DNA of 64,000 nt from SHVO01 sp041905795 (GTDB taxonomy: Bacteria > Pseudomonadota > Alphaproteobacteria > Rhodospirillales > Rhodospirillaceae), in assembly GCA_041905795.1 (NCBI GenBank), contig JAYRKL010000004.1, positions 1 through 64,000 of the forward strand, in the 5' to 3' direction. Each line of letters begins with the position of its first letter. Position 1 is the first letter of the stretch. The position numbers and the translations under genes are program-made. The notes under the pieces are model-generated. The model searched no databases. It saw only the letters and a program-made list of their open reading frames with translations, and had not been told where the DNA came from. Shown piece after piece: positions 1 through 8,788 of the stretch.

Positions 1-490
1 GTTCGTCGAAGCTCGGAAAGGCGCGCCTTGCGTCGATCGGCTCCATTTGGGTGTAGGCGTAGGACTGGCCGTCTTCGTCGGAGCGGTAGAGCCCTTCCAG
101 CGCGCGGTTGAAGGCCGCAGTGTAGACGATGGACACCTGCGCGGTGCCGCTCACGGCCTTGGGCACGGTCACCTTGGCGACGCCGTCGCTATTGGGAATT
201 TCATTCCAGGCGGCGGTCTGGGTCGAACCTTTTGCATCGGTGACCTTGACCTCGCTCACCTTGATCTCGCGGCCGTGCAGCCAGATTTCGCTGGCGGGCC
301 GGTCGAGCTTCACGTCGATCACGGCCTTGCCCGAGAAACCGGGCTGGTCGGGAAGGATGGTCAATTCCAGGGCGTAGTGGGTGGGCGCCACGCCGGCGGG
401 GAGTTGGCCCTTGGGATAGGACGGTTCCGCGGCGAAGGCCGTGCCCGCCGCCAGCAAACCCACGGAAATCACGGCAAGCATCCGGCGCAT
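1..490 (-). CDS. M1 family metallo-aminopeptidase, N-terminal part (cut by window edge)
   Basis: The reading frame starts at ATG 490 and runs off the left edge, so only the first 163 residues are present. Residues 1-20 look like a signal peptide (MRRMLAVISVGLLAAGTAFA), implying export. The next residues form the beta-rich N-terminal domain of M1 peptidases and end in QMEPIDARRAFPSFDE, the family's signature near the end of that domain. The zinc site (HExxH) and exopeptidase motif (GxMEN) lie outside the window. A GGAGG ribosome-binding site sits 7 nt before the ATG. Known for the family: zinc-dependent removal of N-terminal amino acids from peptides. The exported form suggests periplasmic peptide scavenging (inference). 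Confidence 0.85.
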   Translation of the reverse strand, partial: MRRMLAVISVGLLAAGTAFAAEPSYPKGQLPAGVAPTHYALELTILPDQPGFSGKAVIDVKLDRPASEIWLHGREIKVSEVKVTDAKGSTQTAAWNEIPNSDGVAKVTVPKAVSGTAQVSIVYTAAFNRALEGLYRSDEDGQSYAYTQMEPIDARRAFPSFDE

Positions 491-631
491 CGCGGCCTCC
501 CCAAAGCCAAAGCAGAAACCTAAAGCAGAAGTCCAAAGTAGAAGCAGGCCGCCGATTCAAACAGGGTCGGCGCGGGTTTTCAATTCAACAAGGCGCGCCT
601 TTTCGCAGCGCGATATGATACAGGGAGCCCA

Positions 632-1417
632 ATGGCCCATGTCTTCCTCCCATCCGGACGCGGTTTACGCCTGCGGCTGTACCCCAAGGCCAAAAACCGC
701 CCGCGCCCGGCGGACCTCAAAGCCGATCTCAAAACGGTGTCCGACGCCGCGCAGCCTCTGGCGCTGTTCGGCGCGCGGGCAGACGACGATTCCCAGGACA
801 CCGTCCAGGAACGCCTGGCCGCCAAGATCGCCTCATTGGCGATGCTCAACCGCGTCAACGCCGCCATCCTGGAACGCGCGCCGGACCTGGGCCTGCGCGA
901 CTGGTGGCTGGTGTCGGGCTGCATCTTCCAGACCGTCTGGAACTTGAAAAGCGGCCGGCCGGTGGAGCGTGGGATCAAGGATTACGACCTGTTCTATTTC
1001 TCCGAAGACACCTCGGCCGAAGCGGAAGACGGCGTCATCGCCGCCGCCCGCGACCTGTTCGTCGATCTCAACGCCAATATCGAGGTGCGCAACCAGGCGC
1101 GGGTTCATCTGTGGTATCCTGACAAGATCGGTCTCGCCTATCCGCCGCTGACCACCGCCGCCGAAGGCATCCTGCGCTTCCCATGCTCGCCCCAGGCCGT
1201 GGGGCTGAAACGCACCGGCGAGGAGTTCCTCGACGTCTACGCGCCGTTCGGGCTGGGGGACGTGTGGGACATGGTCGTGCGCCCCAACCGCGCCATGCCG
1301 CTCATGGCGGTCTATGACGAGAAATGCGCCCGCTGGCAGCAGCAATGGCCCCGGCTCCAGGTTTATGGCTGGGACGACGGACGCAAGCCTAAATTGAGGG
1401 TCGTCAGACCCGAATAG
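632..1417 (+). CDS. nucleotidyltransferase-like protein, DUF925 family
   Basis: A 261-residue protein whose middle carries WLVSGCIFQTVWN followed by GIKDYDLFYF, the pattern of the DUF925/NTP_transf_6 family: a small nucleotidyltransferase fold with paired acidic residues (here KDYD) in the metal site. Substrate is unknown for the family. Family members are usually nearer 190 residues, so the first 60-70 residues may be over-called. In-frame later starts (for example ATG 841, just before LNRVNAAIL) would give a typical size. No strong ribosome-binding site decides between them. It stands alone between divergent and unrelated neighbours. Confidence 0.7.
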   Translation: MAHVFLPSGRGLRLRLYPKAKNRPRPADLKADLKTVSDAAQPLALFGARADDDSQDTVQERLAAKIASLAMLNRVNAAILERAPDLGLRDWWLVSGCIFQTVWNLKSGRPVERGIKDYDLFYFSEDTSAEAEDGVIAAARDLFVDLNANIEVRNQARVHLWYPDKIGLAYPPLTTAAEGILRFPCSPQAVGLKRTGEEFLDVYAPFGLGDVWDMVVRPNRAMPLMAVYDEKCARWQQQWPRLQVYGWDDGRKPKLRVVRPE

Positions 1418-1601
1418 CACCCTTGCGCGCGCGCTTTCCTTTGTAAAATCAAGGGCTTTTTCGGGCCCGTACGGGAAATCCACGCCTTTGCAAGGCCTTG
1501 GAGGGGTGGTACAGCAAGCCGCTTTTTTGGCCCCGCCAGGATCAGGGCCCTCAGGTCGAGCGCGACCTAAAGCTTCCCTTTGGACGTTTTCCCGCCGACG
1601 C

Positions 1602-3566
1602 ATGAACACCGCGACCGCACAAGGGGCCAGCACACCGCCCATCGGGCCAATGGCCGCCGCGATTCCGGCCCACGCCCCCTGGGATCCCTATGCCGATCCG
1701 GGCAGCGCCACCGGCAAGCGGCTGTGGTGGCTGACGTTCGGCGCCATCGGCGTGGTGTTCGGCGACATCGGCACCAGCCCGCTGTACGCTATGAAGGAAG
1801 CCTTCGACGGCCCCAACCGCCTGCCGGCGGATCCCGCCCATATCCTCGGCCTGTTGTCGCTGATCGCCTGGTCGCTGGTGATCGTGGTCTCGCTCAAATA
1901 CACGCTGCTGATGATGCGGGCCGACAACAAGGGACAAGGCGGCAGCCTCGCCTTGCTCGCCCTGGTGGGCCAGGTGCCGAAGGGCCGCTTCCTCAAGCAT
2001 CTCGTCATGCTGCTCGGCATCTCGGCGGGGGCGCTGTTCTACGGCGACAGCATGATCACCCCGGCGATCTCGGTGCTGGGGGCGGTGGAAGGCCTGGAGG
2101 TGGCGTTGCCCGCCGTCGAGGATTTCATCGTGCCGATCACCCTGGTCGTCCTGGTGCTCCTGTTCGTGGTGCAAAGCCGCGGCACCGCCGCCGTCGGCAA
2201 GCTGTTCGGGCCGGTGATGGTGCTGTGGTTCGCCACCATCGCCGTGGTCGGCGTCTATCAGATCCTGCAGGAGCCGCGCGTCCTGGCCGCCCTCAGCCCG
2301 GCTCATGCCGTCGCGTTCTTCATGCGTTACAAGCTGAGCGCCTTCCTGGCGCTCGGCGCCGTGGTGCTGGTGCTCACCGGCGCCGAGGCACTGTACGCCG
2401 ACATGGGCCATTTCGGGTGCAAACCGATCCGCCGCGCGTGGTTCCTGTTCGTGTTCCCGGCCCTGATGCTCAACTACCTGGGGCAGGGGGCGCTGCTGCT
2501 CAAAGACCCGCATGCCGCCTCCAATCCGTTCTACCGCATGGTCCCCGACTGGGCGGCACTGCCCCTGGTGGGGCTGGCGACCATGGCCGCGGTGATCGCC
2601 TCCCAGGCCGTGATCTCCGGCGCGTTCTCGCTCACCCGCCAGGCCATGCAGCTCGGCTACCTGCCGCGCATGAAGACGGTGCATACCTCCGCCACCGAGA
2701 TCGGCCAGATCTACATTCCCTTCGTCAACTGGATGCTGCTGGTGTTCGTGGTGGCGCTGGTGCTGGGTTTCAAATCCTCCAGCCAGTTCGCGGCGGCTTA
2801 TGGCGTGGCCGTCACCGGCACCATGCTGATCGACAGCATCCTCGTGACCATGGTGATGTTTATGATCTGGCGCTGGTCGGCCTGGATCGCCGCCGGCATC
2901 GCCGCCGGACTGATGGCCGTGGACCTCGCGTTCTTCACCGCCAACGCCACCAAAATCCCGCATGGCGGCTGGTTCCCGCTGGCGGTGGGCGCGGCGGCCT
3001 TCATCCTGTTGACCACCTGGAAACGCGGCCGTGAACTCCTGCTGGCGCGGCGCGCCGAGGAAGCCATGCCGGAAGAAGGCTTCCTCAAGTCCTTGAGCCC
3101 CAACGTCACCCGCGTCGCCGGAACCTCGGTCTTCCTGTCCGGCGCCGCCCAGGGCGTGCCGCATGCCCTGCTGCACAACCTGAAACACAACCGCGTCGTC
3201 CACGAGCGCGTGGTGTTCCTGACGGTGGTGATCGAGGAAGTGCCCCATGTCGGCGAAGCCGGCCGCCTGGAGATCCAGCACCTGGGCCGGCGCTTCTATC
3301 GCTTCATCGTACGCTACGGCTATCTCGACGACACCGACATCCCGGGCGCCTTGCGCAGCGCCGCAAGGTTCAATTTCGAATTCAACAACATGGAAACGTC
3401 GTTCTTCCTGGGACGCGACACCATCATCCCCAGCCGCCGCCCCGGCATGGCGCTGTGGCGCGAACGCCTGTTCGCCTGGATGACCCGCTCCGCCACCACC
3501 GCCATGGACTTCTTCAAACTGCCCCCCAACCGGGTGGTGGAACTGGGGACGCAGGTGGAGATTTGA
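1602..3566 (+). CDS. kup: low-affinity potassium uptake protein Kup
   Basis: A 654-residue inner-membrane K+/H+ symporter. The conserved N-terminal segment GVVFGDIGTSPLYA follows a short cytoplasmic tail. About 12 hydrophobic helices span roughly residues 30-470, and a hydrophilic C-terminal domain of about 150 residues follows, as usual for Kup/HAK/KUP. I start at ATG 1602 (MNTATAQG). The open frame extends upstream to 1488, but the extra 38 residues are Arg/Pro rich and unlike the family. Length matches the family (about 620-660). It is monocistronic, with no recognisable riboswitch in the 184 nt upstream, and faces the convergent cytochrome gene. Confidence 0.95.
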   Translation: MNTATAQGASTPPIGPMAAAIPAHAPWDPYADPGSATGKRLWWLTFGAIGVVFGDIGTSPLYAMKEAFDGPNRLPADPAHILGLLSLIAWSLVIVVSLKYTLLMMRADNKGQGGSLALLALVGQVPKGRFLKHLVMLLGISAGALFYGDSMITPAISVLGAVEGLEVALPAVEDFIVPITLVVLVLLFVVQSRGTAAVGKLFGPVMVLWFATIAVVGVYQILQEPRVLAALSPAHAVAFFMRYKLSAFLALGAVVLVLTGAEALYADMGHFGCKPIRRAWFLFVFPALMLNYLGQGALLLKDPHAASNPFYRMVPDWAALPLVGLATMAAVIASQAVISGAFSLTRQAMQLGYLPRMKTVHTSATEIGQIYIPFVNWMLLVFVVALVLGFKSSSQFAAAYGVAVTGTMLIDSILVTMVMFMIWRWSAWIAAGIAAGLMAVDLAFFTANATKIPHGGWFPLAVGAAAFILLTTWKRGRELLLARRAEEAMPEEGFLKSLSPNVTRVAGTSVFLSGAAQGVPHALLHNLKHNRVVHERVVFLTVVIEEVPHVGEAGRLEIQHLGRRFYRFIVRYGYLDDTDIPGALRSAARFNFEFNNMETSFFLGRDTIIPSRRPGMALWRERLFAWMTRSATTAMDFFKLPPNRVVELGTQVEI

Positions 3567-3611
3567 TTATGGGTTTTGCTTTATAAACCCCGGAAACCGC
3601 TAAAAGAAAAA

Positions 3612-3633
3612 GGCCGCACCTTGCGGTGCGGCC
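3612..3633 (-). terminator. rho-independent terminator of the cytochrome c' gene
   Basis: A perfect 9-bp GC stem (GGCCGCACC / GGTGCGGCC) with a TTGC loop. Read on the minus strand it is followed by a run of T (TTTTTCTTTT) and lies just downstream of the stop at 3661. On the plus strand there is no T run, so it serves mainly the minus-strand gene. Confidence 0.85.
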
Positions 3634-3660
3634 CTAGATCCTTGCGCCGAATAGGGGCGC

Positions 3661-4122
3661 TTACTTCTTTTTCTCGTCGCGATACAGGTCGTGGCAGTCC
3701 TTGCAGGGCAGGGCCGGGACCAGGAGTTCGGTGAGTTCACCGAGGCTGGCGCCCTTGTTGGCCGCGTCGGACAGCTTCTGCGAGTCCGTCACGAACGCGT
3801 CCATCTTGCTCTTGAAGTCGGCGTACTTGGTCCAGACTTCCGGCTTGGCTTCGCCGCCCGGGACGTTCTGATCGAAGCTCTTGGCCGCCATCTTGGCCGA
3901 CAGGGCGATGGTGGCGGCGGTTTCCTTGACGTGGGCATCGGGGACGGCCATGGAGGCCATCATGCCGATGATCGCGGTCTGTTCCTGCAGGGTCCGCATG
4001 ATGCGCTCGCGATATTCGATCACATCCTTGGGGTCGAACGCAGGCGCGGCGGCCTGGGTCGAGCCGAAGGACATCACCCCGGCGAGGGCGGCGATCGCGA
4101 CAATTTTAGTCATCCGAGGCAT
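3661..4122 (-). CDS. cytochrome c, class II (cytochrome c'-type), periplasmic
   Basis: A 153-residue protein with an N-terminal signal peptide ending near STQAAA. A helical body follows, and the single heme-c site CKDCH sits 13 residues from the C-terminus, the diagnostic placement for cytochrome c' and c-556 four-helix bundles. Family members bind NO or CO or carry electrons in the periplasm. The first ATG (4122) has GGGAG at 7 nt, better than the second ATG three codons later. The gene is monocistronic with its own terminator. A perfect FNR/FixK box lies about 660 bp upstream, too far for a normal promoter, so oxygen-responsive control is only a possibility. Confidence 0.88.
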   Translation of the reverse strand: MPRMTKIVAIAALAGVMSFGSTQAAAPAFDPKDVIEYRERIMRTLQEQTAIIGMMASMAVPDAHVKETAATIALSAKMAAKSFDQNVPGGEAKPEVWTKYADFKSKMDAFVTDSQKLSDAANKGASLGELTELLVPALPCKDCHDLYRDEKKK

Positions 4123-4888
4123 TCTCTGAACTCCCAGTTGAAGTGACGCTCAAACTGAACGAGCGGCTGTGATTAGGCGGGGGGAATATGTCTATTTCGC
4201 GGAGGATAGACAACTGATCCCGAGCTTGTGAACCCAAAACATCGGGGGGCAGCCCCTCACAAGGGCGTTACAGGCACGGCCGACGCCCATGGTTCGTCCC
4301 CGCGTTCCAGAAAGCCGACGCGGGATCTCAAACGGTTTCGAGACCAAGGCCGGATATCGGAAGCGAGGGAACCGCCGCCGGAACACATGCGGGCGGACCT
4401 TGCCGCGGCCGCCGATACCGCCGGCCGGCCCCATGCCGTCCGCCGATGACGCATGCCTTATTTGTGCCCGTAATCTGCACACAAGTGACGAATCACCCAA
4501 CGCTGCATAACGTGGGCGGCGCCGGAATCTCGCCCGCCGATGAACACGCATAAAGAACGGAGCGTCCAACGAAAGGATGATGAAGAGAGGTTGGCGCGAT
4601 CGACACCGCGGGCGCGTTCGGCAGGGCGCGCGGGTCATGACGGTCGGCGGTAAGCTACGGGCAAGGGGCCGCCGCGCTCGCCAACACGGGGGCGCACAGC
4701 TGTTGCCGTCCCGGCCCGTCCCAGCATCCCAAATCCCCCGCCGGTCGCCGCTTTCAGCCGAGCGATTCTCTCGACTCGCCTTGATTCAGATCAACGCGGC
4801 CAGACTCCATACTTGAATGAAACCTGGCTGCGGCGCCTCCGCCGATGAAAGTCATTTTAGAATTTCTACTATTACGCGTCCATCTCCA
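4123..4888. other. gene-poor stretch
   Basis: About 770 bases without a convincing gene. The only long open frame (4192-4638, minus) encodes an arginine-rich, low-complexity protein typical of a GC-rich shadow. Visible content: three consecutive hairpins at 4263-4343 and an FNR/FixK-type palindrome at 4781-4794. It may hold a decayed gene or an untranslated RNA. Confidence 0.5.
4781..4794. promoter_or_regulatory. FNR/FixK-type binding site
   Basis: TTGATTCAGATCAA is a perfect match to the TTGAT-N4-ATCAA consensus bound by FNR, FixK and related CRP-family oxygen or nitric-oxide regulators. The expected -10 hexamer about 32 nt from its centre is not obvious on either strand, and no solid gene starts next to it, so its target is unclear. 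Confidence 0.6.
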
Positions 4889-5152
4889 TCACCGGTCCTG
4901 GCCCCGGCGATCTTCATGCGCACGGCCTCCGCCTGGCATGGCCGCCCAACGCAGCTTGTTCTCGTTGCACGCCTGGTCCACGGCAGCTTGTGAGGCCGCA
5001 CGCCGGCTTTCCTCGCGCTGATGCAGCGCAACGCCGTCCGTCAGCTCGGTCAGAAGCTGTCCGAGGATCGGGATGAGGACGCCGGCCAGCTCCCACGGGA
5101 TCGAAACGCTGAGCTTGCAGACATTGGAATAGGGGTTCGGGCGCTCGCTCAT
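4889..5152 (-). CDS. hypothetical small protein, doubtful
   Basis: An 87-residue frame beginning MSERPNPYSNVCKLSVSIP. It has a hydrophobic stretch around residues 18-38 (WELAGVLIPILGQLLTEL) and a charged tail. I recognise no family. In favour: non-degenerate composition in the first 60 residues and a location in an otherwise empty stretch. Against: weak ribosome-binding site (GAGGG 10 nt away, then a C run) and an Arg/Gly-rich end. It lies head to head with the 63-residue gene at 5288, and the AT-rich palindrome between them could serve both. Confidence 0.35.
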   Translation of the reverse strand: MSERPNPYSNVCKLSVSIPWELAGVLIPILGQLLTELTDGVALHQREESRRAASQAAVDQACNENKLRWAAMPGGGRAHEDRRGQDR

Positions 5153-5223
5153 GGGGGCCAGCCCTCAGCGATAAGCGCCTGAATTAACACGGCTCCGGTT
5201 CCCGCCACCAGACCCATAAGTCG

Positions 5224-5239
5224 CATAATGTATATTATG
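5224..5239. promoter_or_regulatory. AT-rich palindrome overlapping a candidate -10
   Basis: CATAAT-GTAT-ATTATG is a perfect 6+6 inverted repeat. On the plus strand it contains TATTAT (5233-5238), five of six matches to a -10 hexamer, about 50 nt before the start at 5288. No good -35 is visible. An operator covering the -10 would fit repression or autoregulation (inference). Confidence 0.45.
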
Positions 5240-5287
5240 TAAAAGTCTGCAAGTAATTAAAATCGCTCAATTTTTGAGGCTTTACAT

Positions 5288-5479
5288 ATGCCTGACATAG
5301 CCATGGATGCCGGCGCAGAGCTTGAGCGCGCCCTCGATTTGATCCGTGACCAGAACGCCGGAAACAGGCTGCCGAGCCAGTCCCTCGACTGGCTTTGCGA
5401 GTACATCATGCGCTGCCCGGAACCGGACCTTGACCGTCTATTTAATGAGTTTTGTTTGGAGGCTACCAATGATGCGTAG
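5288..5479 (+). CDS. hypothetical 63-residue acidic protein
   Basis: MPDIAMDAGAELERALDLIR and the rest form a short, acidic, helical protein with no recognised family. TGAGG lies 9 nt before the ATG, and a -10-like palindrome lies about 50 nt upstream, so it has its own expression signals. Codon and residue use look like a real protein rather than a GC shadow. The size and acidity resemble small regulators or antitoxins, but no partner gene is visible, so function is unknown. Confidence 0.5.
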   Translation: MPDIAMDAGAELERALDLIRDQNAGNRLPSQSLDWLCEYIMRCPEPDLDRLFNEFCLEATNDA

Positions 5480-5610
5480 CTGGGACGGATCCTTGCCGCG
5501 ATGTGCTGCCGCGGCTGTTCCTGGGCTGGCCCCGTGCGCCAGTGTGTTTCATTAGCGCAGAATCCTCATGTTGTTTGCGAGAATTAAAGCGCAATCGGCT
5601 GATCTAAAAT

Positions 5611-6387
5611 CTAAACTTCAAGGGTCATACCGTCGAATGCCGGCGTCACGCCGACTGGGAGCAGGTGTTCGACCATGCTGTCGTAGTCCAGGTCGTTGCT
5701 CATATGGGTGATCACCGTCCGGGCCGGCGCCAGGTCACGGACCCATCCCAACACCTGGTCCAGATTGGCGTGGGTGCCGTGCGGCGCCTGCTGCAGGGCG
5801 CCCACGATCCACAGCTTGGCGCCGCGCACCATGCTTTTCGCGGGCGGCGGCAGGTCCCGGAGGTCGGTCGAATAGGCGAAGTCCCGGAACCGGTAGCCGA
5901 GGGTGATGGTGGAATAGCCGTGGTCCTGGGCGAAGCCCTTGGCCGTGACGGGCCCGATGACGATGTCCTCGCCCGGTTCGATGACATGGGGAATCAACCA
6001 GGGCCGGAAGATCGGTTTGCCCTCGGGGATCCCCTGGAAGGCATAGTCGAACCGGTATTCCAGCATCTTCATGGTTTCGGCCGTGCCGTAGACCGGGATC
6101 GGCCCGCCCATGGCCCGGTTCACTTCGCGCAGTTCGTCGAGGCCATGGATATGGTCGGCATGGGCGTGGGTGAACAGCACCGCGTCCAGGCGCCTGACGC
6201 CGGCGTCCAGCAATTGATCCCGAAGGTCGGGCGAGGTGTCCACCAGGACCGTCGCGCCCCCCTCTTCCACCAAGATCGACGCCCGCCGGCGGCGATTCTT
6301 GGGGTTGGCGGGATTGCACCGCCCCCAGCCCTGGGACACGGTCGGCACCCCCGACGCCGCGCCGCAGCCGAGGATGGTGATCTTCAC
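5611..6387 (-). CDS. MBL-fold metallo-hydrolase, PhnP-like
   Basis: A 258-residue cytoplasmic beta-lactamase-fold hydrolase. It starts KITILGCGAASGVP, has the metal-binding HAHADHIHGLDE motif in the first half, a second-half His (ITHMSND) and the CNPANPKNRR segment seen in PhnP-like phosphodiesterases. The start is GTG at 6387, which overlaps the TatD stop in a GTGA four-base overlap, so the pair is translationally coupled. The longer open frame to 6732 is only the other frame of tatD. MBL-fold gene after metG-tatD is a common alphaproteobacterial order. The exact substrate (cyclic nucleotide, phosphodiester) is not evident. Confidence 0.88.
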   Translation of the reverse strand: MKITILGCGAASGVPTVSQGWGRCNPANPKNRRRRASILVEEGGATVLVDTSPDLRDQLLDAGVRRLDAVLFTHAHADHIHGLDELREVNRAMGGPIPVYGTAETMKMLEYRFDYAFQGIPEGKPIFRPWLIPHVIEPGEDIVIGPVTAKGFAQDHGYSTITLGYRFRDFAYSTDLRDLPPPAKSMVRGAKLWIVGALQQAPHGTHANLDQVLGWVRDLAPARTVITHMSNDLDYDSMVEHLLPVGVTPAFDGMTLEV

Positions 6388-7193
6388 GCCGTCGCGCGCC
6401 CAGACGCGCCCGAACTTGCGGATCCGGCCTTGGAGAACAGCCGGAAGAAATTGTCGGTGGTGGCCGCGGCCAAGGCTTCCCGGGTCACGCCTTTGAGTTC
6501 GGCCACCAAATTGGCGGTGTGCACCACATAGGCCGGCTCGTTGGTCTTGCCCCGATGCGGGATGGGCGCGAGGTACGGGCTGTCGGTCTCCACCAGGATG
6601 CGCTCCAGGGGAGTCTTCTTCACCACCTCGCGCAGGGCGTCGGCCTTCTTGAAGGTGACGATACCCGAGAACGACAGATAGAAACCCATATCCAGGGTCT
6701 TTTCCGCCAGGTCGGCGCTGGAGCTGAAGCAATGGATCACGCCCGAGAAGGCTCCCTTGGCCTGTTCTTCGGCAAGGATCGCCGCGGTGTCGTCATCGGC
6801 GTCACGGGTATGCACGATGACGGGCAATTGCGCGGCGCGGGCGGCGGCGATATGCACCCGGAAGCTCGCGGCCTGTTCGGCGCGCGGACTGTGCTCATAG
6901 AAATAATCCAGGCCGGTTTCGCCAAAGGCCACCACCTTGGGATGATCGGCCAGCGCGAGCAGCTTGCCCACGTCGGTGGCCGGTTCCACGCCGGCTTCAT
7001 GGGGATGGATGCCCACCGAACAGGACACCTGGTCGAAGCTCTCGGCGATGCTCCGCACCTTCTCGAAAGTGCTAAGCTTGGTGGAGATGGTGAGCATATG
7101 CCCCACGCCCGCGTTGCGGGCGCGGGCGATCACGCCGGAGGCGTCGCTCACCAGTTCCGGAAAATCCAGGTGGCAGTGGCTGTCGACCAGCAC
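6384..7193 (-). CDS. tatD: TatD family metal-dependent hydrolase
   Basis: A 269-residue TIM-barrel amidohydrolase with the full TatD motif set: DSHCHLDFPE at the N-terminus, FGETGLDYFY, VIHCFSSS and VETDSPYLAP near the end, carrying the metal-binding His, Glu and Asp residues. TatD proteins are Mg-dependent DNases active on oxidised or fragmented DNA. It lies 2 nt downstream of metG and overlaps the MBL gene by 4 nt, so metG-tatD-MBL is one unit. Confidence 0.95.
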   Translation of the reverse strand: MLVDSHCHLDFPELVSDASGVIARARNAGVGHMLTISTKLSTFEKVRSIAESFDQVSCSVGIHPHEAGVEPATDVGKLLALADHPKVVAFGETGLDYFYEHSPRAEQAASFRVHIAAARAAQLPVIVHTRDADDDTAAILAEEQAKGAFSGVIHCFSSSADLAEKTLDMGFYLSFSGIVTFKKADALREVVKKTPLERILVETDSPYLAPIPHRGKTNEPAYVVHTANLVAELKGVTREALAAATTDNFFRLFSKAGSASSGASGRATA

Positions 7194-7195
7194 GG

Positions 7196-8761
7196 TTACG
7201 CCCCCTTCCCGGCTTTTGGATCACCATATCGGGGGAACACGCCTTCCGGTGTCGGCAGCGCGGTACCGCCTTTCAAGGCATGCGCCGGCGTCAGCTGCGC
7301 GAAGCTCCGCGCCTCCGCTGCCACCGCCAGCTGGTCGAGCATCTTGGCCGCCGACGCCGGCATGAACGGCTGGATGAGGATGGCGATGTGGCGCACGGTC
7401 TCGGCCAGCACCCACAGCACGGTGTTCATGCGCGCGGGGTCGGTCTTGCGCAGCGACCACGGCGCCTGTTTGTCGACATAGATATTGGCGTCGCGCACCA
7501 CGCCCCACACCGCCTCGATCATGTCGTGGAACGCCTGGCGGTCCATGGCCGCGCGGCACTGGGCGAGCAGGCCGCCGCAGGCTTCCAGCAGGGCCTTGTC
7601 CTCGGCCGTCAGTTCATTGGGCGCCGGCAGCACGCCGCCCAGGTTCTTGGCGATGAACGACAGGAAGCGCTGGGCAAGGTTCCCCAAGGCATTGGCCAGT
7701 TCGCCGTTGATGCGCCCGGCGATGGCGGCCTCGCTGAAGTCGCCGTCATTGCCGAATGGCACCTCGCGCAGCAGGAAGTACCGGATCTGGTCCAGGCCGT
7801 ATTTGGCGACCATCGCGTTCGGGTCGATGGCGTTGCCCAACGACTTGGACATCTTCTGGCCTTCCACCGTCCACCAGCCGTGGGCGAACACACGCTTGGG
7901 AAGCGGAACATTCGCCGCCATCAGGAAGGCCGGCCAGTAGACGCAATGGAAGCGGATGATGTCCTTGCCGACCATGTGCATGGCATAGGAGTCCGGACCG
8001 CTCCAGAAAGCCTGGAAGTCGGCGGTCGCGTCCGGATAGCCCAGCGCGGTGATGTAATTGGTGAGCGCGTCGATCCAGACATACATCACATGTTTGGGAT
8101 CGCCCGGTACCGGAATTCCCCAGGAGAACGCGGTGCGCGAGATCGACAGGTCCTGCAGGCCGCCTTTGACGAAGCTGTAAACCTCGTTGAAGCGGCTCTT
8201 GGGGCCGATGAAATCGGGATTGGCGTCATAAAAAGCCAGCAGCCTGTCCTGCCATTGGGACAGCGGGAAAGAGTAGTTCTCCTCGACCATCCACTCGACC
8301 GGCGCGCCGGTCGGCGCAACCTTTTCACCGGTGGCATTCGTGACCAACTCGCTCTCGTCGTAGAAAGCCTCGTCACGCACCGCATACCAGCCCTCGTATT
8401 TGCCGAGGGTGATCTGGCCCGCCGCTTTCAGTTTCTCCCAAAGCGCCTGGCAGGCGCGCACGTGCCGCGCCTCGGTGGTGCGGATGAAATCGTCGTTGGA
8501 GACACCCAGCGTCTTGGCCAGGTCGCGGAAGTTCCGGGAGTTCTGATCGCACAGCTCTTGAGGGGTGATGCCCTTCTCGGCGGCGGCTTTGGCGACCTTC
8601 TGGCCGTGCTCGTCGGTACCGGTCAGGAACTTGACCTGGAAGCCGTCGAGCCGCTTGAAACGCGCCAATACATCGCAGGCGATGGTCGTATAAGCGTGTC
8701 CAATGTGGGGCTTATCGTTGACATAATAGATCGGTGTGGTGACGTAAAAAGCCCGGCTCAC
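7196..8761 (-). CDS. metG: methionyl-tRNA synthetase
   Basis: A 521-residue class I synthetase charging tRNA-Met. The HIGH motif appears as KPHIGHAY at residues 18-25, and KMSKSLGN marks the second ATP site in the middle. A helical anticodon-binding domain follows. The Cys-type zinc knuckle and the C-terminal tRNA-binding extension are absent, as in the shorter MetG form common in Alphaproteobacteria. The start is GTG 8761 with GGAG about 10 nt upstream. It heads the metG-tatD-MBL run. Confidence 0.96.
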   Translation of the reverse strand: MSRAFYVTTPIYYVNDKPHIGHAYTTIACDVLARFKRLDGFQVKFLTGTDEHGQKVAKAAAEKGITPQELCDQNSRNFRDLAKTLGVSNDDFIRTTEARHVRACQALWEKLKAAGQITLGKYEGWYAVRDEAFYDESELVTNATGEKVAPTGAPVEWMVEENYSFPLSQWQDRLLAFYDANPDFIGPKSRFNEVYSFVKGGLQDLSISRTAFSWGIPVPGDPKHVMYVWIDALTNYITALGYPDATADFQAFWSGPDSYAMHMVGKDIIRFHCVYWPAFLMAANVPLPKRVFAHGWWTVEGQKMSKSLGNAIDPNAMVAKYGLDQIRYFLLREVPFGNDGDFSEAAIAGRINGELANALGNLAQRFLSFIAKNLGGVLPAPNELTAEDKALLEACGGLLAQCRAAMDRQAFHDMIEAVWGVVRDANIYVDKQAPWSLRKTDPARMNTVLWVLAETVRHIAILIQPFMPASAAKMLDQLAVAAEARSFAQLTPAHALKGGTALPTPEGVFPRYGDPKAGKGA

Positions 8762-8788
8762 GGCGGGTACTCCAGTTTAATACCAACT

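Noticed and set aside
1418..1601. Riboswitch upstream of kup
   Set aside because: No recognisable potassium, c-di-AMP or other aptamer core and no terminator/antiterminator pair.
1551..3281. 576-aa open frame on the minus strand
   Set aside because: Antisense to kup; His/Gln/Arg-rich low-complexity translation typical of a shadow in GC-rich DNA.
4192..4638. 148-aa minus-strand frame in the gene-poor stretch
   Set aside because: Very Arg-rich, no ribosome-binding site, no recognisable domain.
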